Positions 1 to 9,871 of a stretch of 64,000 nt of DNA are shown here, one piece after another. The notes below the pieces were generated by a model that was given only the letters and a program-made list of their open reading frames with translations, was not told the origin of the DNA and did no database searches. The position numbers and the translations under genes are program-made. The DNA lies in assembly GCF_040548735.1 (NCBI RefSeq), contig NZ_JBEPSD010000001.1, positions 1,922,001 through 1,986,000 on the forward strand, written 5' to 3'. This DNA comes from Rhodanobacter soli (GTDB lineage Bacteria; Pseudomonadota; Gammaproteobacteria; Xanthomonadales; Rhodanobacteraceae). The first letter of the stretch is position 1, and every line of letters starts with the position of its first letter.

Positions 1-598
1 GCTTGTCGGTGAGCGACTTGGCCTTGTTGATCGAAGCGATCGCCTCCGGGTACTTGCCCAGCCGGTACTCGGCATTGCCCTCGAGCGCGTACGAATCGGC
101 GGTTTCCTTCTTGCCCTCGGCGCGCCACTTGGCGATCGTGTCCAGCGCGGGCTGGTACTGCTCGTCGGCCATCTGGAATTGCGCCAGCATGTACATCAGC
201 TGGAAGTAGGTGTCGTTCGGCATCACACCGAGCGCCAGCGAGCGCTGCAGCGAGCTGATCGCGCCCTTGTAGTCGCCGTCGTTGTAGTGGAGGCTGGCCA
301 TGCCCTGCAGCGCCAGCGCCTGCGCGTACTTGCTCTTGCTGCTGTCGATGATCGGCTGCAGCATCTGCTGGGCCTTGGCCTTGTCGCCGGCGTTGACCGC
401 ATCCAGGCCTTCGTTGAGGTTCTTCTGATCCTTCTCGCTGGTCAGGTCGAGCTTCGGCTCGGCGCGGGTCGCGTTCGGATACAGCACTTCCTTCTTGGGT
501 TTGGCATCGTCGCTCTTGCGCGCCATCACCGGGCTGCTGGCCACACCCAGCAGCAAGGCAATGCTCGCCAGCGCGGTTAACCCTCGGACATGCTTCAT
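1..598 (-). CDS. TPR-repeat secreted/periplasmic protein (3' part cut by window edge)
   Basis: The reading frame opens at an ATG at 598 preceded by AGGATCACC and runs off the left edge, so only about the first 199 residues are visible. Residues 1-26 look like a Sec signal peptide (basic MKHVRG start, hydrophobic ALASIALLLGVA, then SSPVMA). The mature part has tetratricopeptide-like helical pairs, for example around the segments QALALQGMASLHYNDGDY and YALEGNAEYRLGKYPEAI, with the usual A/G/Y spacing. TPR proteins are protein-protein scaffolds; the partner cannot be told here. It lies downstream of gyrB in the same direction with a 248-bp gap, so it probably has its own promoter. In related genomes TonB/ExbBD genes can lie near gyrB, but none is visible, so that link is only a guess. 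Confidence 0.75.
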   Translation of the reverse strand, partial: MKHVRGLTALASIALLLGVASSPVMARKSDDAKPKKEVLYPNATRAEPKLDLTSEKDQKNLNEGLDAVNAGDKAKAQQMLQPIIDSSKSKYAQALALQGMASLHYNDGDYKGAISSLQRSLALGVMPNDTYFQLMYMLAQFQMADEQYQPALDTIAKWRAEGKKETADSYALEGNAEYRLGKYPEAIASINKAKSLTDK

Positions 599-846
599 GG
601 TGATCCTCATCTGTTCTGGGCGTGTCGTAATGACGCGGGGGATTACGAAGCGTAACTCGACCCGGCAAGGGATAACAAGTTGCAGCGCCGCATCAAAGCC
701 TGTTAAAAATCAATTACTTGGCGACCTTCCCTGGCCCACGCGGCGATTATTTGCATTTCATCGGCCGTCATTCCGTGCGCTCACCTGCTCCAATGGGCAC
801 GCACGCCGGGGCCATCGTTGGATGCGATCGCGCCGGCGGAGACGGC
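599..846. other. Intergenic region between gyrB and the TPR gene
   Basis: This 248-bp gap lies downstream of gyrB and upstream of the TPR gene, both leftward. Its right two-thirds is GC-rich; around 690-720 there is an AT-richer stretch (TGTTAAAAATCAATTACTT) that could hold the TPR-gene promoter. I could not settle on convincing -35/-10 hexamers, and I see no T-tailed terminator for gyrB. Confidence 0.3.
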
Positions 847-3345
<2,499 letters not shown>

Positions 3346-3377
3346 TTATGCAATCCTTGGGAGATGCAACCCTTCGA

Positions 3378-4457
3378 TTATAGCAGGCGCGCCAGCTGGC
3401 CTTGTTCCACGTGGAACACGCGTGCGGGAAGCCCCTGCAGCGCAGCCGGCAGTTCGGTACCAGTCAGCAGGACCTGGGCATGGGCCGCAGTCAGCTGGGC
3501 CACTACGGCGGCCTGATGGGCCTGATCCAGTTCCGAGGCGAGGTCGTCCAGGCACACGATAGGCCATTCGCCGCGATGTTCGGCGTACAGCTCGGCTTGG
3601 GCCAGCATGCAGGCCAGCGCGGTAAGTTTTTCCTGGCCACGGGACAGATGCTCGCGCAGCGGCGCATATTCGAACGTGACCGACCAGTCGGCCCGGTGCA
3701 CGCCCAACGTGGTGTGCCCGCGGGCCAGATCCCTGCCCCGTTGCTCGCGTAGCTGTTGCGCCAGATCCAGCTCATCCGACCAGCCGCGACGGTAGCGCAG
3801 GTCGAGCGCACCCAGCTCCGGCAGCAATCCGGCGATGCTGCTCAACAGTCTCGGACGCAACAGGTCCAGATAGGCGCGACGCTGCAGGTCGATCTGGTGG
3901 GCCGACTGCGCCAGTTCCGCTTCCCACGGCGCAAATAGCTCGTCGGTCGGGGGCGATGCGGAGCGCAGCAAGCTGTTGCGCTGCTTCAGCGCACGTTGAT
4001 AGCGGCGCCAGGCCGTCAGGAATTCGTGTTCCACGTGGAACACGCCCCAATCCAGATAGCGGCGTCGTTCTTCGGCCGCTCCGGCGATCAACGCATGCGA
4101 ACCCGGCTCGAAGCAGACCACCGCGCATTCGCGCACCAGCTGCCCGATCGCCACGTTCTCGCCGTCAACTCTCGCTTCCCAGCGCACGCCGTCCCGTCCC
4201 AGGCCAAGCCGGCACACACGCTGATCGGCGTGGCACAGCTCGGCGAAGATCGACAGCTGCGAGGTGCCCCGTTGCAACAGTGCCTCCTTCGCGCCGCTGC
4301 GGAACGAGCGGGCATGCGACAGCAGGAACACCGCTTCCAGCACACTGGTCTTGCCGGCGCCGTTGGCGCCCACGAAGACGTTGATCGCCGGATCCAGCGT
4401 GATACCGACATCGGTAAGGCAGCGCAGTCCGCGCATGCGCAGCTGTTCCAGCCTCAT
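3378..4457 (-). CDS. recF: DNA replication and repair protein RecF
   Basis: RecF is an SMC-like ATPase that with RecO and RecR loads RecA at single-strand gaps. The 359-aa protein (E. coli 357) shows Walker A GANGAGKTS at residues 30-38, the ABC-type signature LSRGQEKLTALACMLAQAEL, and Walker B IVCLDDLASELD. The start ATG at 4457 (MRLEQLRMRGLRCL) fits homologues; an in-frame extension to 4529 adds 24 residues unlike RecF. The gene carries two perfect 16-bp parS palindromes, at 3403-3418 and 4027-4042, each read in frame as Val-Phe-His-Val-Glu. It follows dnaN by 96 bp, a gap that holds a long hairpin, and precedes gyrB by 95 bp. Confidence 0.96.
   Translation of the reverse strand: MRLEQLRMRGLRCLTDVGITLDPAINVFVGANGAGKTSVLEAVFLLSHARSFRSGAKEALLQRGTSQLSIFAELCHADQRVCRLGLGRDGVRWEARVDGENVAIGQLVRECAVVCFEPGSHALIAGAAEERRRYLDWGVFHVEHEFLTAWRRYQRALKQRNSLLRSASPPTDELFAPWEAELAQSAHQIDLQRRAYLDLLRPRLLSSIAGLLPELGALDLRYRRGWSDELDLAQQLREQRGRDLARGHTTLGVHRADWSVTFEYAPLREHLSRGQEKLTALACMLAQAELYAEHRGEWPIVCLDDLASELDQAHQAAVVAQLTAAHAQVLLTGTELPAALQGLPARVFHVEQGQLARLL
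3403..3418. promoter_or_regulatory. parS site 1 (ParB-binding centromere site)
   Basis: TGTTCCACGTGGAACA is a perfect 16-bp palindrome matching the bacterial parS consensus TGTTNCACGTGAAACA-type core. It lies at the 3' end of recF, where it encodes Phe-His-Val-Glu. ParA and ParB are encoded at 46-48 kb in this window. ParB would nucleate here to organise the origin region for segregation. Confidence 0.92.
4027..4042. promoter_or_regulatory. parS site 2 (ParB-binding centromere site)
   Basis: A second perfect TGTTCCACGTGGAACA palindrome, 624 bp from the first and also within recF, again encoding Phe-His-Val-Glu. It is about 1.8 kb from the oriC candidate. Confidence 0.92.
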
Positions 4458-4473
4458 GCGCGGTGCACCCACA

Positions 4474-4519
4474 AACAGGAACGCCGGGATCCCTGGTAGG
4501 AACCCCGGCGTCGCCTGTT
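4474..4519. terminator. Long interrupted hairpin between dnaN and recF
   Basis: Nested inverted repeats: AACAGG (4474-4479) pairs with CCTGTT (4514-4519), and inside it GCCGGGATCC (from 4483) pairs with GGAACCCCGGC (to 4509) with two wobble/mismatch positions. There is no clean T-tract, so it may be an attenuator, RNA-processing site or weak terminator limiting recF/gyrB expression from the dnaN transcript. Confidence 0.5.
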
Positions 4520-4553
4520 CTTGCCGCACATGGCGAAGACCATGCGCTGGCCG

Positions 4554-5654
4554 TCAGAGCCGCAACGGCATGATCACGTGGCGGGCGTGCTCATTGTCGT
4601 GCTCCTGCACGAGGCAGCTGGACTGGGCGTCGCGCAGGCTGAGCCGGGCCTGGTCGCCGCGCAGCGCGGCCAGCGCATCGAGCAGGTAGCCCACGTTGAA
4701 ACCCACCGCCAGGTCGGATACGTGGGTATCGGCCTCGACTTCCTCGACCGCCTCCTCCTGCTCCGGGTTGTGCGCCACGATGCGCAGCTTGCCCGGCGAC
4801 AGTTCCAGCCGCACGCCACGGTACTTCTCGTTCGACAGGATCGCTGCGCGTTGCAGCGCGCCGCGCAGCACTTCGCGGTCCAGCGTGGCGGTCTTGTCGG
4901 CACCCAGCGGGATCACCGCCTCGTAGTCCGGGAAACGGCCGTCGATCAACTTGGAGGTGAACACCACGTCGCCACGGTGTACGCGCAGGTGGTTGCGGCC
5001 GAATTCCAGCTCGACTTGCCCGTCGCCGGTTTCCAGCAGGCCGATCAGCTCGTTGACGCCCTTGCGCGGAATGATGATCTGCCGCCGCGTGCTGACCGAG
5101 CTCTGCAACTCGGTTTCCTTCATCGCCAGGCGATGGCCGTCGGTGGCCACGCAGCGCAGCGTGTGCTCCTGCAGATCCAGCAGCATGCCGTTGAGGTAGT
5201 AGCGCACGTCCTGGTTCGCCATTGCGAACGCGGTGCGTTCCATCAGGTCGCGCAGCGCTTCTTCCGGCAGGCTGACCTTTTCCACCAGTTCGATCTCGTC
5301 GACGGTGGGAAACTCGCTGGCCGGCAGGGTCGTCAGCGTGAAGCGGCTGCGCCCGGCATTCAGTGCCACGCGGTCGCCGTTGAGCTTGAGCTCGATCCGC
5401 GCACCATCGGGCAGGGCCCGCACGATGTCAAACAGCTTGCGGGCGGGAATGGTGATTTCGCCGTCGACCAGTTTTTCCGCCTCCGTGGTAGCCACCATTT
5501 CCACTTCGAGGTCGGTGCCGGTCAGCGACAGCCGACCGTTGCCGACCTTCACCAGCAGGTTGGCCAGCACGGGCAGCGTCTGGCGGCGTTCAACGACACC
5601 AACCACCTGCTGCAGCGGTTTGAGCAGAGCTTCTCGTTGGATGCTGAATTGCAT
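4554..5654 (-). CDS. dnaN: DNA polymerase III beta subunit (sliding clamp)
   Basis: Encodes the ring-shaped processivity clamp of the replicase, 366 aa, the same length as in E. coli. It starts MQFSIQREALLKPLQQVVGVVE, continues with LPVLANLLVKV and LTGTDLEVEM, has the second-domain segment RYYLNGMLLDLQ and CVATDGHRLAM, and ends VIMPLRL, the classic clamp C-terminus. It lies between dnaA and recF on the leftward strand. The 243-bp gap separating it from dnaA holds DnaA boxes and an AT-rich stretch, so its transcription may be tied to DnaA. Confidence 0.97.
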   Translation of the reverse strand: MQFSIQREALLKPLQQVVGVVERRQTLPVLANLLVKVGNGRLSLTGTDLEVEMVATTEAEKLVDGEITIPARKLFDIVRALPDGARIELKLNGDRVALNAGRSRFTLTTLPASEFPTVDEIELVEKVSLPEEALRDLMERTAFAMANQDVRYYLNGMLLDLQEHTLRCVATDGHRLAMKETELQSSVSTRRQIIIPRKGVNELIGLLETGDGQVELEFGRNHLRVHRGDVVFTSKLIDGRFPDYEAVIPLGADKTATLDREVLRGALQRAAILSNEKYRGVRLELSPGKLRIVAHNPEQEEAVEEVEADTHVSDLAVGFNVGYLLDALAALRGDQARLSLRDAQSSCLVQEHDNEHARHVIMPLRL

Positions 5655-5897
5655 GGCTGTGCTTCCCCTATACCTGCTGTTCTGTCTTTAAAAGAAGTTA
5701 GTGGTTGTTGTTGGGCCGGTGGGTAACTTTTATACCCTGATTTTTTCTTCTAAATCAATTTCTTGAGAGATTTTATGGCTGTGCTTGAAGGAGCTGCCTA
5801 ACGGTGGACAGTTTGTGGATAACTTCAGGGGCGAATCCATCCACCCATTATCCACAGCTTGAGCCCCTGCTTATCCATAATCTTTGCGCGTCATCGC
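5655..5897. other. Candidate chromosomal replication origin (oriC), dnaN-dnaA intergenic region
   Basis: A 243-bp gap with an AT-rich half (about 5685-5780) next to a cluster of DnaA boxes (5814-5879). The AT-rich part contains GATTTTTTCTTCT at 5739-5751, resembling the 13-mer unwinding repeats of enterobacterial oriC. The combination of box cluster plus adjacent AT-rich DNA next to dnaA is the usual oriC architecture. The alternative is the dnaA-rpmH gap, which also has three boxes but is GC-rich. From memory, oriC of Xanthomonas lies in the dnaA-dnaN interval, which agrees. Confidence 0.7.
5814..5879. promoter_or_regulatory. DnaA box cluster, dnaN side
   Basis: Three boxes: a perfect TTATCCACA on the minus strand (5814-5822), a perfect one on the plus strand (5848-5856), and TTATCCATA (one mismatch) at 5871-5879. 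They lie between dnaA's stop codon and the AT-rich stretch. Confidence 0.85.
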
Positions 5898-7232
5898 TCA
5901 ACCGGTCAGCGTACGGATCAATTGCTCCCAATCCTGACGCATTCGCGTGTCGGTCTCGATGAATTTCCGGATCGTCTTGCAGGCATGCATCACCGTGGTG
6001 TGGTCGCGCCCGCCGAAGGCCTCGCCGATCTCCGGCAGGCTGTGCTCGGTCAGTTCCTTGGACAAGGTCATCGCGATCTGCCGCGGCCGCGCCAGTGAAC
6101 GGACGCGCCGCTTGGACAGCAGGTCCTGCAGCCGCACGTTGAAGTACTCGGCGGTGATCTTCTGGATGTTCGGGATGGTGATCGCCTGCGCATGCGTGGC
6201 CAGCAGGTCGCGCAGGGTCTCCTCGGCGAAGTCGGTGGTGATCGGCTTGCCATAGAAGTTCGCCCGCGCCGCCAGCGTGTTCAGCGCGCCCTCGAGATCA
6301 CGCACGTTGGAGCGGATCCGCTTGGCCAGCAGCATCGCCACGTTCTCGTCGACCGCCACGCCCTTCTCGTGCGCCTTGGCCAGCAGGATCGCCGCGCGCG
6401 TTTCGAAATCCGGTGGCTCGATCGCCACCGAGAGGCCCCAGCCCAGGCGCGATTTTAGCCGCGGCTCGAGCTTGTCCACTTCCTTCGGGTAGCGGTCGCA
6501 GGTCAGGATGATCTGCTGCTTGGATTCGAACAGCGCGTTGAACGTGTGGAAGAATTCTTCCTGCGTGGTGTCCTTGCCGGCGAAGAACTGGATGTCGTCG
6601 ATGAGCAGCGCGTCGACCGAGCGGAAGCGTCGCTTGAACTCGTCCATGCTCTTGGCGCGCAAGGCCTCGATCATCGAGCCGACGAACTGCTCCGAGCGCA
6701 GGTACAGCACCTTGCAGTCCGGATTGCGCTCGCGCATCAGGTTGCCGGCGGCGTGCATCAGGTGGGTCTTGCCCAGGCCGGTGCCGCCGTACAGCAGCAG
6801 CGGGTTGTAGGCGCGCCCCGGGTTCGTCGCCACCTGCATCGCGGCGGCCTTGCCGAGCTGGTTCGACTTGCCCTCGACGAAGGTCTCGAAGGTGTAGTGC
6901 GGGTCCAGGTTGTGGGTGAACGCAGGCACCGGGGCCGCGGTGGCGGCCGCCCGGGGTGCCGCCGCCGTTTTGGCGGACGGTGCCGGCCGGACCGCGCTGG
7001 AGCCGACCTCCAGCCGTACCGGGCAGGGTTTGCCGCCGAGCTGCAGCAATACCGCCTCGATCTGTTGCAGGTAACGCCCGCGCACGGTGTCCAGGGTGTA
7101 GGAATTCGGCGCGAACAGCTGCAGGCCGTTGGCATCGTCGCGCGCCTGCAGCGGCATCAGCCAGGTATGCAGGTCTTCGGCGCTCAAATCGCCTTCGAGG
7201 CGCTCAAGGCAGCGCCGCCACAGATCACTCAT
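5898..7232 (-). CDS. dnaA: Chromosomal replication initiator protein DnaA
   Basis: The AAA+ initiator that binds DnaA boxes and unwinds oriC. The 444-aa protein has domain I ([15 protein letters not shown]), an Ala/Pro-rich linker (residues about 78-104), Walker [11 protein letters not shown] near residue 150, Walker [10 protein letters not shown], sensor residues, and the C-terminal box-recognition helix [14 protein letters not shown]. The ATG at 7232 gives the family-typical [13 protein letters not shown] start; no strong SD is visible (GGTCG). A 28-residue in-frame extension upstream is unlike the family. DnaA boxes flank the gene on both sides, so autoregulation is likely. It is divergent from rpmH. 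Confidence 0.97.
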   Translation of the reverse strand: MSDLWRRCLERLEGDLSAEDLHTWLMPLQARDDANGLQLFAPNSYTLDTVRGRYLQQIEAVLLQLGGKPCPVRLEVGSSAVRPAPSAKTAAAPRAAATAAPVPAFTHNLDPHYTFETFVEGKSNQLGKAAAMQVATNPGRAYNPLLLYGGTGLGKTHLMHAAGNLMRERNPDCKVLYLRSEQFVGSMIEALRAKSMDEFKRRFRSVDALLIDDIQFFAGKDTTQEEFFHTFNALFESKQQIILTCDRYPKEVDKLEPRLKSRLGWGLSVAIEPPDFETRAAILLAKAHEKGVAVDENVAMLLAKRIRSNVRDLEGALNTLAARANFYGKPITTDFAEETLRDLLATHAQAITIPNIQKITAEYFNVRLQDLLSKRRVRSLARPRQIAMTLSKELTEHSLPEIGEAFGGRDHTTVMHACKTIRKFIETDTRMRQDWEQLIRTLTG

Positions 7233-7316
7233 GAATAAAATCGACCACAGCTTGAAGCGCTTGCGCGCGGGGTGATGGGTTAGTCTAGCAGCCTCCCCCG
7301 CCGCCTCGGCCGCCAC

Positions 7317-7406
7317 ATATCCACACGGGTATCCACAAGGCGCCCTCCATCGTCATTTGACAGCGGCGGCGGATACCCCACATACTTTCCAACCTTTTTA
7401 TCCACA
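7317..7406. promoter_or_regulatory. DnaA box cluster, rpmH side
   Basis: ATATCCACA (7317-7325) and GTATCCACA (7329-7337), each one mismatch from TTATCCACA and 12 bp apart, plus a perfect TTATCCACA at 7398-7406. The first two lie upstream of dnaA, where they could mediate autorepression. The last sits just downstream of the predicted rpmH transcription start. Confidence 0.75.
7357..7386 (+). promoter_or_regulatory. Predicted sigma70 promoter of rpmH-rnpA
   Basis: A perfect -35 TTGACA (7357-7362), an 18-bp spacer and -10 CATACT (7381-7386, four of six consensus). It predicts a start near 7393, followed within a few bases by a perfect DnaA box and then rpmH at 7425. Confidence 0.6.
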
Positions 7407-7424
7407 TTCCCTTCGGAGTAAGCC

Positions 7425-7559
7425 ATGAAGCGGACCTTCCAGCCCAGCAAGCTCAAGCGCGCTCGCACGCACGGTTTCCGTGCCCGTATGGCCACCGCCG
7501 ACGGCCGCAAGATTCTCAACGCCCGTCGCGCCAAGGGCCGCAAGCGCCTGATCCCGTAA
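7425..7559 (+). CDS. rpmH: 50S ribosomal protein L34
   Basis: A 44-residue basic protein, [20 protein letters not shown] then [20 protein letters not shown], ending LIP: a full-length L34 match. It has a good SD (GGAG, 6 bases before ATG). It is first in the rightward rpmH-rnpA-yidC-mnmE series, with rnpA 29 bp downstream. Confidence 0.98.
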   Translation: MKRTFQPSKLKRARTHGFRARMATADGRKILNARRAKGRKRLIP

Positions 7560-7588
7560 GTACCGATCAAGCATTGGGGGCAAGCGTC

Positions 7589-7993
7589 ATGTCCATCGCC
7601 GGGCTGCCGCGCGACGCGCGGTTACGTCGGCCAAGTGACTTCGCCGCCTTGCGGACAAGCAGCGGACGCGCAGGCGGCCGCTGTTTTCATATGCGCTATC
7701 GCGACAACGACCTCGGGCATGCCCGGCTCGGCCTGGCGATTTCCAAGCGCGTCTCCAAGCGAGCGGTCGAGCGCAACCGGATCAAGCGATTGCTGCGCGA
7801 GTCGTTCCGGCGTGTGCGCCATCAGCTGCCGGCGGTCGACATGATGGTGATGGCGCGCGAACAGGCCGCCGGCGTACCCGGGCCGCAGCTGCTGGCCGAA
7901 CTCGACGGCTTGTGGAAAAAACTGCTGGCCAGCCATGCCGCGACGTCCGGACCATTGAAGCCCGCCGGCGACACCACCACAATCGAGCGTTGA
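7589..7993 (+). CDS. rnpA: Ribonuclease P protein component
   Basis: The protein cofactor of RNase P, which matures tRNA 5' ends. 134 aa from the ATG at 7589, which has GGGGG eight bases upstream; a TTG at 7574 in frame lacks a better site. It contains the RnpA RNR motif region ISKRVSKRAVERNRIKRLL followed by RESFRR. The C-terminal tail is extended and low-complexity. It precedes yidC by 64 bp; no yidD lies between them, unlike E. coli. Confidence 0.96.
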   Translation: MSIAGLPRDARLRRPSDFAALRTSSGRAGGRCFHMRYRDNDLGHARLGLAISKRVSKRAVERNRIKRLLRESFRRVRHQLPAVDMMVMAREQAAGVPGPQLLAELDGLWKKLLASHAATSGPLKPAGDTTTIER

Positions 7994-8057
7994 CCTTTTT
8001 CCTTCCTGTCTCCGCGGCGTTGACAAGTGTCGTGGCGTTACCCGGATCTGCTACGCG

Positions 8058-9797
8058 ATGAATCAAACGCGCACCTTCCTCATGTTCGCCCTGCTGGCCG
8101 TGGCCTACTTCCTGTTCCTGGCCTGGGAGAAGGATTACGCGCCACCGCCGCCGACCACGGCAGCCAGCGCAGCGAGCACGGCCACACCAGCGGCGGATGC
8201 CGGCGTACCGGGCGCAATTCCGGCTGCCTCCGCGCCAGGCTCCGCGGCTACGCCGACGATCGCCGGCGACACGGCTTCTGCCACACCGGCCGCAGCGCAG
8301 CTGATCACCGTCGAGACCGACGTACTGAAGCTGAGCGTGGATACCCGCGGCGGCAGTCTGGTGCACGCCGACCTGCTGGCCTACCCGCAGGCGCCGCGCA
8401 CGCACAAGGCGCCGAACCCGCCGCCGACCGTACTGTTGACCAGCGAGCCCGAGCGCTATTCGGTGGCCCAGAACGGCCTAGTCAGCAGCACCGACACCGC
8501 GCCGGCCGACCAGCCCAACCACCTGGCACTGTTCCACAGCGAAAAGACCGCCTACGCGCTCGCCGCCGGCCAGGACGAGCTGAAGGTCGACCTCACCTGG
8601 CAGGATGCCGCCGGCCTCAAGGTCACCAAGACCTACACCTTCAAGCGCGGCAGCTACGTCATCGGGGTGAGCCAGCGTATCGACAACGGCACTGCTACGC
8701 CGTGGCAGGGCAACGCCTACCAGCAGCTGCTGCGGGTCGAGCCGCCGAAAGCCGGCAACTGGCTGGCGAACTACACCAATCCCGAGACGCGCAGCTTCCA
8801 GGGCGCCGCCTGGTACACCGGCGAGAAGTTCGAGAAATTGCCGTTCAAGGACTTCGCCGAACCGAAGGACCAGCTCAACGCCACGATCAAGGGCGGCTGG
8901 GCGGCGATGCTGAAGCTGTACTTCGTCACCGCGTGGATTCCGCCGGCCGACCAGACCGAGCAGTACGTCACCCAGACGATCAACCCGGACAGCGCGCATC
9001 CGCGCTACCTGATCCGCACGGTCGGCCCCGCCCTGAGCGTGGCGCCGGGGCAGAGCCTCACCAGCCAGTCGCGCCTGTACGTGGGCCCGAACAAGCAGGG
9101 CTCGATGGACGCGATCGCGCCGGGGCTGGATCTCACCATCGACTACGGCATGTTCAAGGTCATCGCCGTGCCGATGCACTGGGTGCTGTCGCAGTTCCAC
9201 GCGATCACCAAGAACTGGGGTGTGGCGATCATCCTGCTGGTACTGCTCATCAAGGGCCTGAGCTGGAAGCTCACCGCCATCCAGTACCGCTCCAGCGCCC
9301 GCATGCGCAAGCTGCAGCCGCGTGTCCAGGCGCTCAAGGAGCGTTACGGCGACGACAAGCAGAAGATGCAAGTGGCGATGATGGAGCTGTACAAGAAGGA
9401 GAAGGTCAACCCGATGGGCGGCTGCTTGCCTGTGCTGATCACCTTGCCGGTGTTCTACGGCCTGTTCTTCGTGCTCGAGTACAGCCTGGAACTGCGCCAC
9501 GCGCCGTTCCTGTGGATCCCTGACCTCAGCGCGCCCGATCCGTTCTACATCCTGCCGATCATCTACGCGTTGGTGATGTTGGGCACGCAATGGCTGAACC
9601 CGGTCGCCGCGGGCATGGACCCGACCCAGGCGAAGATGATGAAGGTCATGCCGCTGCTGTTCACGGTGATGTTCGCGTTCTTCCCGGCCGGCCTGTGCCT
9701 GTACTACGCGGTCAACGGCATCGTGGGCCTGGGCCAGCAATGGTGGATCACCCACCATATCGATCGCGAGGATGTGATCAAGCCCAAGGCCGCCTGA
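8058..9797 (+). CDS. yidC: Membrane protein insertase YidC
   Basis: Inserts and folds inner-membrane proteins, alone or with SecYEG. 579 aa, near the Gram-negative norm. It has an N-terminal membrane anchor (residues 7-23, LMFALLAVAYFLFLAW), an Ala/Pro/Thr-rich linker, a large periplasmic beta domain (about residues 80-350), and the conserved insertase core with five membrane segments from about 365 (WGVAIILLVLLIKGLSWKLT, NPMGGCLPVLITLPVFYGLF). The C-terminus LYYAVNGIVGLGQQWWITHH is typical. It follows rnpA and precedes mnmE by 74 bp. Confidence 0.97.
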   Translation: MNQTRTFLMFALLAVAYFLFLAWEKDYAPPPPTTAASAASTATPAADAGVPGAIPAASAPGSAATPTIAGDTASATPAAAQLITVETDVLKLSVDTRGGSLVHADLLAYPQAPRTHKAPNPPPTVLLTSEPERYSVAQNGLVSSTDTAPADQPNHLALFHSEKTAYALAAGQDELKVDLTWQDAAGLKVTKTYTFKRGSYVIGVSQRIDNGTATPWQGNAYQQLLRVEPPKAGNWLANYTNPETRSFQGAAWYTGEKFEKLPFKDFAEPKDQLNATIKGGWAAMLKLYFVTAWIPPADQTEQYVTQTINPDSAHPRYLIRTVGPALSVAPGQSLTSQSRLYVGPNKQGSMDAIAPGLDLTIDYGMFKVIAVPMHWVLSQFHAITKNWGVAIILLVLLIKGLSWKLTAIQYRSSARMRKLQPRVQALKERYGDDKQKMQVAMMELYKKEKVNPMGGCLPVLITLPVFYGLFFVLEYSLELRHAPFLWIPDLSAPDPFYILPIIYALVMLGTQWLNPVAAGMDPTQAKMMKVMPLLFTVMFAFFPAGLCLYYAVNGIVGLGQQWWITHHIDREDVIKPKAA

Positions 9798-9871
9798 GCC
9801 CGATCCATCACGCTTCCTTCGTCAGCCGCGACCGGGTCACCGTCGCGGCTGACTTCGTTTAGAGTCATCGC

